Of a stretch of 10,298 bases of DNA, positions 1-7,178 are shown in pieces. How positions within the stretch are numbered: position 1 is the first letter of the stretch; every line of letters starts with the position of its first letter. The notes under the pieces are model-generated. The model was not told where the DNA came from. It saw only the letters and a program-made list of their open reading frames with translations, and ran no database searches. Position numbers and translations under genes: made by a program. Source of the stretch: Nitrosopumilales archaeon UBA218 (GTDB lineage: Archaea > Thermoproteota > Nitrososphaeria > Nitrososphaerales > Nitrosopumilaceae); assembly GCA_002499525.1 (NCBI GenBank), contig DAMC01000097.1:1-10298 (forward strand). Direction: 5' to 3'.

Positions 1-1286
1 CCCATCAATCCAAGTCCTGCTGCCCACATGAACGCATAAGTCTTTTTCATATACTTGCGTAATCCACCCATATCCGACATGAATCTTGAACCCACTACAT
101 GCAAAAGAGAACCAGCCGCCATGAACAAAGATGCCTTGAACATTGCATGAGATATCAAGTGAAAGAATCCTGCAGTGTAACCATCAACAAACTGGTGTGA
201 TAGTCCAGCTACGCCCATTGCCATCATCATGTAACCTATTTGTGATCCAGTTGAATATGCCAAGACCTTTTTGATTTCCGAGTTAACCATTCCTTGTGTT
301 GCTAACAGTAATGCAGTAATTCCACCTACCCATGCAATGACCTCAAAGAACTGATCCATTGAAAAGCCCATAGCAGCTAATGCGAAGAACAGCGGTCCAA
401 TTCTTGCAACCAAGAAAACTCCAGCTTTAACCATTGTTGCAGCATGAATTAGTGCAGAAACTGCAGTTGGGCCAGTCATTGCTTCAAGTAGCCATTCGTT
501 TAGAGGGAATTGTGCAGATTTACCAATTGCGCCACCAAATAGCAAAACAGCTGCTGGGACAAGCAATCCCTGAGCTTGCATTTGTGTAGCCCATGTTGTT
601 TCATTCAGTAATTCTCTGAAACCAAATGTGCCTGCAAATGAGAAAATCAAGAACATTCCTGAAAGCATCATAATATCTCCGACTTTAGTCATGATGAATG
701 CCTTCATACCAGAGTGTGTTGGTGAATAGTAATCCTGTAATCCCAATACCGTACGACCCTTGACTCCAACATGATCCTTGTCTTTGTCCCGATACCAGAA
801 TGAAATTAGTGCATACGATGCAAGGCCTACTCCTTCCCAGCCAAAGAACATCATCAACAGATTATCAGATAACACAATAATTTGCATAGAGCCTATGAAG
901 AACATCATCCAGAACCAGAATCTAGTGATATCCTTATCGCCTTTCATGTAGCCGGTACTGTATACCATGATTAGAAACGCAATCCAGCCCACAACATTTG
1001 CCATTATTACTGCTAGAGGATCAGCTAATACTCCTGCTTTGATACCAATAGAAGTAATCCAATCTACTTGATCATGTACCTCATGAGCTTGTAGAGCACC
1101 AGAAAGTAAAGTAGCAGCGGAAATTGCACTCATTAAAGCAAAAGCCACAGCAACATATCCAGTGGCGTTCTTTGATGCCTTACCTACTCCTGGAATAATT
1201 AATGCTCCAATGAAAGGTAAAATCCAGACAAGCCATGCACTAGTTGGTGCAAAACTTGGTAAGAAACCCAAAAAGTTAGCTTCCAT
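1..1286 (-). CDS. nuoL: Complex I antiporter-like subunit NuoL (3' end beyond window)
   Basis: Membrane-arm proton-pumping subunit of complex I, homologous to Mrp antiporters. The frame is open from the ATG at 1286 to the left edge, giving 428 residues; the C-terminal part is outside the window. The ATG directly follows the nuoM stop (TAGATG), with a GGAG at 1298-1301, 11 nt upstream. Diagnostic motifs are FFGWEGVGLASY (residues 148-158, pumping Glu151), GKSAQFPLNEW (255-265, Lys256), SALIHAATMVKAGVF (277-291, His281), EIKKVLAYSTGSQIGY (337-352) and HLISHAMFKASLF (376-388, Lys384). SALIHAATM distinguishes NuoL from NuoM and NuoN. Many hydrophobic helices are visible. A charged loop at about 166-192 is longer than the equivalent bacterial loop, and Lys287 stands where Thr is common. 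The family is usually about 600 residues or more, so roughly a third is missing. nuoN probably follows downstream, but it cannot be seen. Confidence 0.95.
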   Translation of the reverse strand, partial: MEANFLGFLPSFAPTSAWLVWILPFIGALIIPGVGKASKNATGYVAVAFALMSAISAATLLSGALQAHEVHDQVDWITSIGIKAGVLADPLAVIMANVVGWIAFLIMVYSTGYMKGDKDITRFWFWMMFFIGSMQIIVLSDNLLMMFFGWEGVGLASYALISFWYRDKDKDHVGVKGRTVLGLQDYYSPTHSGMKAFIMTKVGDIMMLSGMFLIFSFAGTFGFRELLNETTWATQMQAQGLLVPAAVLLFGGAIGKSAQFPLNEWLLEAMTGPTAVSALIHAATMVKAGVFLVARIGPLFFALAAMGFSMDQFFEVIAWVGGITALLLATQGMVNSEIKKVLAYSTGSQIGYMMMAMGVAGLSHQFVDGYTAGFFHLISHAMFKASLFMAAGSLLHVVGSRFMSDMGGLRKYMKKTYAFMWAAGLGLM

Positions 1287-2840
1287 CTATTTCAACACTC
1301 CATGAATATACGGTAAGATATCCTTAAAGAAAATGTCAGGGTACAGTCCAACAACAATTGTGAATCCAGCCAATACCATCATTGGAGCAGTCATGTACCA
1401 GCTTGCTTCCTTGACATGAGAAAGGTGTTCTGGTAGTTTTCCAAAGAAGACTCGTTTTAGCATCCATAGCATGTAAGACATTGTGATTACAGTTGCAACC
1501 AATCCTAATCCAAAGGTCACCATTCGTATTGTAGAGTGGTGCTTTACAGCAGTATCTAACGCGCCAGCAAATAGAGTCCACTCACCCATAAATCCGCTAG
1601 TTGGTGGTACGCCAGCAATTGTCAGTGCGCCAATTACTCCGCACACAGCAGTGATAGGCATTTTACCTGCCAATCCACCAAGTTTAGTCAAACTTCTAGT
1701 GCCACATTGAACAATCAATATACCTGCAGTCATGAAGAGGAGAGCTTTGCCCAATCCGTGAGTAATATACATGAATTCAGCTCCTGCCAACCCCAGTACG
1801 GAATAGGAACCAATTCCAAACAATATGTATCCCATTTGAGAAACGCTAGAGTATGCCAAAAGTCTCTTGACATCATCTTGCATCAGAGCCATGGCGCCAC
1901 CATAAATCATCGTGGCCAATCCCCAGACCTGTAACCAGATAGCCATTTGCTCATATGTTGAGGGTAAGAATTCTACAATTAATCTGAAAACACCATATGC
2001 GCCAATTCCGATCATGGCTGGTGACAACAGGGCACTAATTGGTGTAGGAGCTGCTCCGTGTACATAGGGCAACCAAATATGGAAGATAAATGCAGCCAGT
2101 TTTACTCCTAGTCCTAACACTATTGCTATTGCCGCAAGCATCAGAACATTTTGAGGAATCTTTGCCTCAGATATTGCTGCAAAGTCAAAGCTTCCAACTG
2201 CAAGTCCTATTGTCAAGAATCCTAGTAAGAGTACAACTGCACCAACATGTGTCCAGAACAAGAACATTAGTGAGATTCTTCGTCTTGGACCATCCCCATA
2301 GAATGCAACTAAGAAGAAACCCGGAATCAGCATGACCTCGAAGAAAACATAAAATTCTATTAGGTTAGTTGCAAGAACTGTTCCAAGCATACCCATAGCA
2401 AACACGAGATATAATGCAAAATACAGGCCTGATTGTCTGTTAACGTAACCAGTTAATTCACTTGAACCCACTATCGTAGTTGTTTGTCCTGAATGAGATT
2501 CAGAGTGATGAACGTGTTCTTCGTATAATTCATGGAATTTGTGTACCATGTATGGTTTAGAGTATAATGCCAGAACTGTACTCAACACATAGATCATCAC
2601 AGCAAATGGAATTGCAAGACCATCAAGTTTGAAACCAAATTCTCCAAATAATTTTGTCCAAGTATAATGCTCTGAATAGCTACCAGAAAGGGAGACATCA
2701 ATTACTAGCCAAGTGCAATACAATAAAACACCAAATGTAAACCAAGTTGCTACGGTGGGGCCCATTTTTCTGCCCAAGATGTAGGCTATTGGTGACAGTA
2801 AGAGGGGCAGGAAAACTGCCTGCAATAAGGCGTATTCCAT
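1287..2840 (-). CDS. nuoM: Complex I antiporter-like subunit NuoM
   Basis: Proton-translocating membrane subunit of complex I, 517 residues, the usual length for NuoM. The ATG at 2840 overlaps the nuoK stop by one base (TAATG), which indicates translational coupling. Visible family marks are FFEVMLIPGFF (167-176, with Glu168 equivalent to E. coli Glu144), GVKLAAFIFHIWLP (245-258, Lys247), ISALLSP (268-274), DVKRLLAYSSVSQMGY (323-338), HGLGKALLF (361-369) and GVPPTSGFMGEW (410-421, Glu420). Two things are odd. A loop at residues 100-116 carries six histidines among acidic residues. The position of the central TMH8 lysine of bacterial NuoM (in LLKMG) is occupied by Gly278 in my alignment. It precedes nuoL, the reverse of the usual bacterial L-M order. 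NuoM is preferred over NuoN because of the GVPPTSGFMGEW and HIWLP motifs; an FpoM-like assignment is equivalent. Confidence 0.95.
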   Translation of the reverse strand: MEYALLQAVFLPLLLSPIAYILGRKMGPTVATWFTFGVLLYCTWLVIDVSLSGSYSEHYTWTKLFGEFGFKLDGLAIPFAVMIYVLSTVLALYSKPYMVHKFHELYEEHVHHSESHSGQTTTIVGSSELTGYVNRQSGLYFALYLVFAMGMLGTVLATNLIEFYVFFEVMLIPGFFLVAFYGDGPRRRISLMFLFWTHVGAVVLLLGFLTIGLAVGSFDFAAISEAKIPQNVLMLAAIAIVLGLGVKLAAFIFHIWLPYVHGAAPTPISALLSPAMIGIGAYGVFRLIVEFLPSTYEQMAIWLQVWGLATMIYGGAMALMQDDVKRLLAYSSVSQMGYILFGIGSYSVLGLAGAEFMYITHGLGKALLFMTAGILIVQCGTRSLTKLGGLAGKMPITAVCGVIGALTIAGVPPTSGFMGEWTLFAGALDTAVKHHSTIRMVTFGLGLVATVITMSYMLWMLKRVFFGKLPEHLSHVKEASWYMTAPMMVLAGFTIVVGLYPDIFFKDILPYIHGVLK

Positions 2841-3145
2841 TAACCCTTCAGGCTCCTGAATTCAGCAATATCGACATTCTTGTACATACGATATGCCACA
2901 ATAATTAGTGCAAGACCTACAGCGACTTCAGCAGCTGCAATAGCTATAGAAAAGAGCGCAAATGTTTGTCCATGACTGGTTGGTAGGAATCTACCAAATG
3001 CAACAAGGTTGAGGTTTGCAGCATTGACAATCATTTCAATAGCAAAAAGCATACGGATGGCATTTCTTTTAACAGATATTCCATAGATTCCAATTGCTAG
3101 CAATGCAATTGATACTATAAGAAAGTCAAGAAGTGTGTTGGTCAT
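2840..3145 (-). CDS. nuoK: Complex I membrane subunit NuoK
   Basis: Small three-helix membrane subunit of complex I (ND4L homologue), 101 residues, the normal family length. It lies between the quinone module and the antiporter-like subunits and carries part of the proton path. The two membrane glutamates that define the family are present: Glu37 in RMLFAIEMIVN and Glu73 in IAIAAAEVAVGL. The asparagines around residues 41-46 also fit. The ATG at 3145 lies inside the end of nuoJ (20-bp overlap). It is set by a strong GGGAGG Shine-Dalgarno at 3155-3160, 9 nt upstream. The gene ends by overlapping the nuoM start by one base. Nothing is missing. Confidence 0.96.
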   Translation of the reverse strand: MTNTLLDFLIVSIALLAIGIYGISVKRNAIRMLFAIEMIVNAANLNLVAFGRFLPTSHGQTFALFSIAIAAAEVAVGLALIIVAYRMYKNVDIAEFRSLKG

Positions 3146-3638
3146 TTGTAATATCCTCCCTTCTCGCTAGTGTTAATGCGCCAATTACTGATGAGGCCAG
3201 TATTAATCCCATCAAAACAAGTGCAGGCCAATAATATGTCAAAAAGTCTTCCCCAATTTTCCTAAAGTCAACTGGCGGGGCATCTGTGGTGATTGATTTT
3301 ACTCCAGAGCTGATAATTATTGCTCCCAATCCAAGCATCAATGCAAGCATTAATCCTACTCCAGCATAACGTCTGCGTTTGTCTTCGATTTTGATAAAAA
3401 TCAATTCTCTTCTGACAAGCATTACAGTAAACAGAATCAATACAGCTATAGAACCAATATAGACTGCAATTTGGAACATTGCAACAAACGGTGAGTCCAA
3501 TAACAAAAAGAAACCCGCAATTCCGCCTAGGGTACCCATCAATGAAATCGAGCCGTAAATTAGAGAGCGAACTTCAAGTGCTCCAATAGCAGAGCCAATA
3601 GTAATAATTGCAAGACCTAAAAAAACTGCATCAGCCAT
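3126..3638 (-). CDS. nuoJ: Complex I membrane subunit NuoJ
   Basis: Membrane subunit of complex I (ND6 homologue), 170 residues, a usual length. Five hydrophobic segments are recognisable, at about 4-22, 28-47, 52-75, 92-111 and 134-156. The third holds the family hallmark AVYIGSIAVLILFTVML (58-74), with the conserved Tyr60 and glycine of TMH3, a helix that changes shape during turnover in homologues. The ATG at 3638 overlaps the nuoI stop by 8 bp, with a GAGG about 8 nt upstream. The last 20 bp overlap nuoK. The C-terminal tail (about 157-170) is polar and charged. Sequence identity within NuoJ is generally low, so the call rests on TMH3 plus its position between nuoI and nuoK. Confidence 0.93.
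   Translation of the reverse strand: MADAVFLGLAIITIGSAIGALEVRSLIYGSISLMGTLGGIAGFFLLLDSPFVAMFQIAVYIGSIAVLILFTVMLVRRELIFIKIEDKRRRYAGVGLMLALMLGLGAIIISSGVKSITTDAPPVDFRKIGEDFLTYYWPALVLMGLILASSVIGALTLARREDITNDQHTS
3155..3160 (-). promoter_or_regulatory. Shine-Dalgarno for nuoK inside nuoJ
   Basis: GGGAGG lies 9 nt upstream of the nuoK ATG, within the nuoJ coding sequence. It fixes the nuoK start at 3145 despite the 20-bp overlap and suggests independent ribosome loading on nuoK. Confidence 0.7.
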
Positions 3639-4131
3639 GCGTAGCGCCTCTTGGATTGTCGAATTTCAGCTCTACGTCTTGAGATATGTTTGGTTTAACC
3701 TGCAGTTGTGCTGGAGTGTAAATTAGACCTTCTTTGGTAAATGAAGATAATTCATAATCATTCGTCATGTATAGTGAATAAAACGGACATGCGTCTACAC
3801 ACAATCCACAGAACACACATTTACCATAATCAATTTGCGGCATGATTGCTTTTTTATTTTGTTTCCATTCTTCCTGTACCTTGACCATTGAAATTGCTTC
3901 AGCGACGCCCTCGCATGCAATTGAACAAAGTTGGCATCCAGTACAATGATCATGAAATAGCATATGTCTTCCCTTGTATCCAGCAATACCAACTCCGGTG
4001 CTAGGATCGAACTGATATCCATCTCCAACCATCTTTAGTTTTTGTTCTGGATATCGGAGAGTGAATCTTTTAACAGCAAGATGCTTAATTCCAGAGTTTA
4101 ATGCTTTGATAATTCCAGTTGCTGTTCCCAT
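3631..4131 (-). CDS. nuoI: Complex I iron-sulfur subunit NuoI (2 x [4Fe-4S])
   Basis: Ferredoxin-like peripheral-arm subunit that carries electrons through two [4Fe-4S] clusters (N6a/N6b in homologues) towards the terminal cluster in NuoB. It is 166 residues. The first cysteine set is C63-x2-C66-x2-C69-x3-C73; the second is C105-x2-C108-x2-C111-x3-C115-P. The last cysteine of the first set is followed by Glu74 instead of the usual Pro. The N-terminal segment RFTLRYPEQ (22-30) matches the membrane-anchoring region of NuoI, where FTLRYPEE-like motifs are typical. The start codon directly follows the nuoH stop (TAAATG), with a strong GGAGGG 9 nt upstream. The C-terminal 40 residues have no cofactor motif. 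Confidence 0.95.
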   Translation of the reverse strand: MGTATGIIKALNSGIKHLAVKRFTLRYPEQKLKMVGDGYQFDPSTGVGIAGYKGRHMLFHDHCTGCQLCSIACEGVAEAISMVKVQEEWKQNKKAIMPQIDYGKCVFCGLCVDACPFYSLYMTNDYELSSFTKEGLIYTPAQLQVKPNISQDVELKFDNPRGATHG

Positions 4132-5433
4132 TTACAAAATCCCTCCAGGACCAAGTACCCCAGCGTACACCAAGGCGAGTGCTATAAAGATGTTAACAAA
4201 GGCAAGACCGATTAATTTGTACCATCCAATATGCAGTAACAAATCAATTCTAATTCTTGGGAAAACACCTCGTGGTAATAGAATGAAAAAGATTACACCT
4301 ACTACTTTTACTGTGAACCAAAGAACATCGTTTAACATTTGTTGATCTAGTAACGGTAGGCCAGGGAAACGTGCAGTAACTGGTCCAACTACTATGCCAT
4401 CTTTGATGATTTCTTCTGGGAATGGAGGCCAAATATTTGGTCCACTCCAGCCTCCCAAGAATAATACTGTGAACAGGGCTGCAAATGCATATAATTTCAG
4501 ATAAGAGCCTAACTGAACTAGTCCATACATCATTCCAGAGAATTCAGTCAGCCAGCCAGCGACTATCTCACTTTCTGCTTCTGGCAAGTCAAATGGAATT
4601 CTTTCTAATTCAGCAAGCATAGCGATAAAGAATACAATTGCCCCAATTGGCATAAATAAAATCCACCAATAGTGATATTGTGATTCTACTATCTGCGTGA
4701 GGTTTAGAGTTCCGCTGAGAATCACTATTCCCAAAACTGATAGAATTAGAGGTATTTCAAATGAGACCATTTGATGTAGTGCACGAATTCCACCGATGAA
4801 TGGGAATTTGCTATTAGCAGACCATGCAGAAAGTACAGTGATAACTGGAAAGAATCCAATGATTGCAAAAACTGCAAGTAGTCCAACATCTGCATCTGCA
4901 ACTACCCAACCTCCTCTAGCTGCTGGAATTAAAGAAACAAATGCTGCAGCAGTTGCGACAAACAAAACTGGAGCTGCCCAGAATATCGGTTTATCGGCTT
5001 TGGCTGGAATGATGATTTCTTTGGTTAATAGTTTGATACCATCGCTTGCCAACTGTAATATTCCTTCTATTTTACCACAATAGAAAGGACCCACACGAAG
5101 TTGCAATTTAGCAAGCATCTTACGTTCTACGAATATTGTTCCTGCTGCAAGTAAAGCAGCAAAACCAAATCCAGGAAATGCAGTAATTCTGAATAAATCT
5201 GAATGTATGATTGATTTAATCAATGGAATCTGTCTTGACGGATCTGCCAGTGTAGTCAGAGCTAAATAAGGCGTCATTAACTTGTCGTCAATTATTGGCA
5301 GGCGAAGATAAAATAACACAATCATTGCAAATGGAAGTCCAATCAATGTTAGTAATAGAAGAGCCCAGAAAGCACTATCAGTGATTGACTTTAGAAAATA
5401 ACTGAATCTGAATTTTGGTGCGATTGTAGACAT
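4132..5433 (-). CDS. nuoH: Complex I quinone-channel subunit NuoH, N-terminally extended
   Basis: Membrane subunit (ND1 homologue) that forms the quinone entry channel and joins the peripheral and membrane arms. It is 433 residues, against about 320-350 for most bacterial NuoH. Diagnostic segments are FVERKMLAKLQLRVGP (101-116), QLASDGIKLLTKE (127-139), ERIPFDLPEAESEIVAGW (277-294), EFSGM (297-301) and RGVFPRIRIDLLLHIGW (388-404). The extra length is mainly N-terminal: residues 1-85 include an additional hydrophobic helix at about 21-43, ahead of the family's usual first helix (about 86-102). A further loop of about 40 residues lies at 330-368, before LWFTVKV. A GGAGG sits 12 nt before the ATG, which comes 1 nt after the nuoD stop. 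The start is therefore well placed, and the extension is probably real. Confidence 0.95.
   Translation of the reverse strand: MSTIAPKFRFSYFLKSITDSAFWALLLLTLIGLPFAMIVLFYLRLPIIDDKLMTPYLALTTLADPSRQIPLIKSIIHSDLFRITAFPGFGFAALLAAGTIFVERKMLAKLQLRVGPFYCGKIEGILQLASDGIKLLTKEIIIPAKADKPIFWAAPVLFVATAAAFVSLIPAARGGWVVADADVGLLAVFAIIGFFPVITVLSAWSANSKFPFIGGIRALHQMVSFEIPLILSVLGIVILSGTLNLTQIVESQYHYWWILFMPIGAIVFFIAMLAELERIPFDLPEAESEIVAGWLTEFSGMMYGLVQLGSYLKLYAFAALFTVLFLGGWSGPNIWPPFPEEIIKDGIVVGPVTARFPGLPLLDQQMLNDVLWFTVKVVGVIFFILLPRGVFPRIRIDLLLHIGWYKLIGLAFVNIFIALALVYAGVLGPGGIL
4141..4146 (-). promoter_or_regulatory. Shine-Dalgarno for nuoI inside nuoH
   Basis: GGAGGG lies 9 nt upstream of the nuoI ATG, within the last codons of nuoH. 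It supports the zero-gap TAAATG junction as the true start. Confidence 0.65.
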
Positions 5434-5434
5434 T

Positions 5435-6571
5435 TTATCTGTCAGCCTCCACTGGCCAATAGTTTAGACTCCAATAAACTGCTGGCATATTACCGAGTTT
5501 TTCTCCTTTAAGCAGATATGGCATACATATTAGATTCCTAAAAGAACCAACGCTCAGCTTGACTCGATATGGTTCTGGTGCATTTCGAGATACTACATAA
5601 CATCCAAGCGAGCCACGTCCAGACTCTACTCGTTTGTACACTTCGTCATTGCCACCCTTTGGATTTGGCTTTAGTTTTACTCTGACAGAACCCGACTTTG
5701 GCATTTTTTGTACTGCTTGACGTATAATATTACATGACTCCAACATGTCAAGCCAAGGAATTTTAGAGCGTGCATAAGCATCACCCTCTTTAAGCGTAGG
5801 TACGTTAATGTCCAATTCGCCATATGCATCATAAGGTTCCTTTACTCTGAGATCAAAATTAACTCCGCTTGCTCTTAGTGTAGAGCCTGTAGTTCCAAGC
5901 CTAATTGCATCTTCTCGAGAAAGTTTACCCGCATCTCGTGTTCTAGAAATCAAAATAGGATTATCGTAAAATATTGCAGCATATTCTTTGATGCGTTTTT
6001 CAAAATAGTTGACTCTTTTTAGTAGCATATCTTCAAAGTTGGCAGGAACATCATTTCTAATTCCTCCCGGAATGAAAAAAGAATGAGTTACACGTGCTCC
6101 TGTCATTTTCTCAAGCATGTCAATGTACAATTCTCTATCGCCAGCAGGCCACATGAACATTGTAGAATGTCCCAAGAAAATTCCATAGATTGCAAGCCAG
6201 TATTGTATGTAAACACATCTGTTTAGCTCAGATGCAATTACACGGAGATATTTTGCTCGTTCTGGAACTTCGAGTCCTAATAGTTCTTCCACACCAAGAC
6301 AGTATGGATACAAGACATTACAGGAATCGTGAATTACGGGTCTTTCTAAATGAGGAATGTTAAGAACATAGTTACGATATTCGGCCATCTTTTCTTCTCC
6401 CCTGTGAACATATCCAGGATCTGGATCAGCCGATACAATATAGTCACCATCAATTTTTACAATAATTCTCATGTGTCCAGAGCCAGGGTGTTGAGGTCCA
6501 ACGTTGAGAGTCATTATTCTCTCATCTACTTTCTCAATTTGCAAGCCAGGAGGTAATGGAGTTGAACTCAT
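5435..6571 (-). CDS. nuoD: Complex I quinone-site subunit NuoD (49 kDa)
   Basis: Peripheral subunit that forms the quinone-reduction site with NuoB and NuoH; it is related to the large subunit of [NiFe] hydrogenases. It is 378 residues, close to the usual 370-420. Recognisable segments are TLNVGPQHPGSGHMR (21-35), DPGYVHRGEEKMAEY (51-65), YCLGVEELLGLEVPERA (90-106), MTGARVTHSFFIPGG (155-169) and ESGRGSLGCYV (316-326). The hydrogenase-type NiFe-binding cysteines are absent, as expected for NuoD. Two features depart from bacterial homologues. The GPQHP loop is one residue shorter, which moves the second His. The C-terminal tail, from about 360, is rich in aromatics (VYWSLNYWPVEADR) but keeps a terminal DR. 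The ATG has an AAAGGA 8 nt upstream. Gaps are 2 nt from nuoC and 1 nt to nuoH. Confidence 0.96.
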   Translation of the reverse strand: MSSTPLPPGLQIEKVDERIMTLNVGPQHPGSGHMRIIVKIDGDYIVSADPDPGYVHRGEEKMAEYRNYVLNIPHLERPVIHDSCNVLYPYCLGVEELLGLEVPERAKYLRVIASELNRCVYIQYWLAIYGIFLGHSTMFMWPAGDRELYIDMLEKMTGARVTHSFFIPGGIRNDVPANFEDMLLKRVNYFEKRIKEYAAIFYDNPILISRTRDAGKLSREDAIRLGTTGSTLRASGVNFDLRVKEPYDAYGELDINVPTLKEGDAYARSKIPWLDMLESCNIIRQAVQKMPKSGSVRVKLKPNPKGGNDEVYKRVESGRGSLGCYVVSRNAPEPYRVKLSVGSFRNLICMPYLLKGEKLGNMPAVYWSLNYWPVEADR

Positions 6572-6573
6572 GC

Positions 6574-7173
6574 TTATCGTCCTTTGTTCCTAAAGTCTTT
6601 ACGTAGTGGAGGCAGGTCTGCCCAGTCTTCTGGTAGAAGCAGTCTTCTGTTATCAGGATGTCCGTCGAAATAGACTCCCAGCATTTCAAAGCATTCACGT
6701 TCGTGAAATTCTACGCTGTAAAAAATATCTCTAAGACTAGGTAATCGCGTACTATCAAATCCAGGATTCGGGTTTTCTTCCCTTGGTGCTCTAGTTGCCA
6801 AAGCAAGAACTTGATTTGCAAGTTGAGGATCGGTATAAGAGCCCAAATGATAAACTACTTCGATTTCTTTTTCTGTAGGAAAATCAACTCCAGTTACAGA
6901 TTCCGCGTGATCATAATGCATTTCATCACGGACGAATTTAGCTACTTGTAGTACATCTTCTTTAGATGTTTTGATTCTAATTCTGAGGGGTTTTACGAAA
7001 TCAATTTTAACTTTGGACCCAAATTGAGACTCTATTTTATCAGCAATTGATTTTTCAAAAGGTGGGATTTCTTTTACTGGTGGTTGTTTTGACTCTGAAG
7101 GGGCTGGAGGGGCACTAGATTGAGGAGCAGGCGGTGCTGACTGTTGTACTGGTGTAGTTTCAGAGGAACTCAT
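6574..7173 (-). CDS. nuoC: Complex I 30-kDa subunit NuoC with Pro/Ser-rich N-terminus
   Basis: Peripheral-arm structural subunit that packs against NuoD. It is 199 residues. The C-terminal signature is clear: FHERECFEMLGVYFDGHPDN (156-175), then RRLLLPEDW (176-184), then PLRKDF (189-194). The domain proper starts near residue 38. Residues 1-36 are low-complexity and rich in Pro, Ser, Ala and Gln, with an SAPPAP unit repeated at 12-17 and 20-25; this part is probably disordered. nuoC and nuoD are separate genes here, unlike the E. coli fusion. The ATG follows nuoB by 5 nt, with only a weak AGGT about 8 nt upstream. No closer alternative start is better supported. Confidence 0.94.
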   Translation of the reverse strand: MSSSETTPVQQSAPPAPQSSAPPAPSESKQPPVKEIPPFEKSIADKIESQFGSKVKIDFVKPLRIRIKTSKEDVLQVAKFVRDEMHYDHAESVTGVDFPTEKEIEVVYHLGSYTDPQLANQVLALATRAPREENPNPGFDSTRLPSLRDIFYSVEFHERECFEMLGVYFDGHPDNRRLLLPEDWADLPPLRKDFRNKGR

Positions 7174-7178
7174 TGTTA

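Noticed and set aside
1483..2335. Several plus-strand open frames of 75-81 codons
   Set aside because: All lie antisense to nuoM, with low-complexity translations and no supporting start signals.
3795..4028. Minus-strand frame of 77 codons
   Set aside because: It overlaps nuoI in another frame. The iron-sulfur motifs are only in the nuoI frame.
4061..4345. Open frame of 94 codons on the plus strand
   Set aside because: It spans the nuoH-nuoI junction in antisense and has no recognisable domain. It is a shadow of two well-supported genes.
4796..5083. Open frame of 95 codons on the plus strand, Ala/Thr-rich
   Set aside because: It lies antisense to nuoH. Its composition follows from the hydrophobic codons on the other strand, and no ribosome site or family motif is visible.
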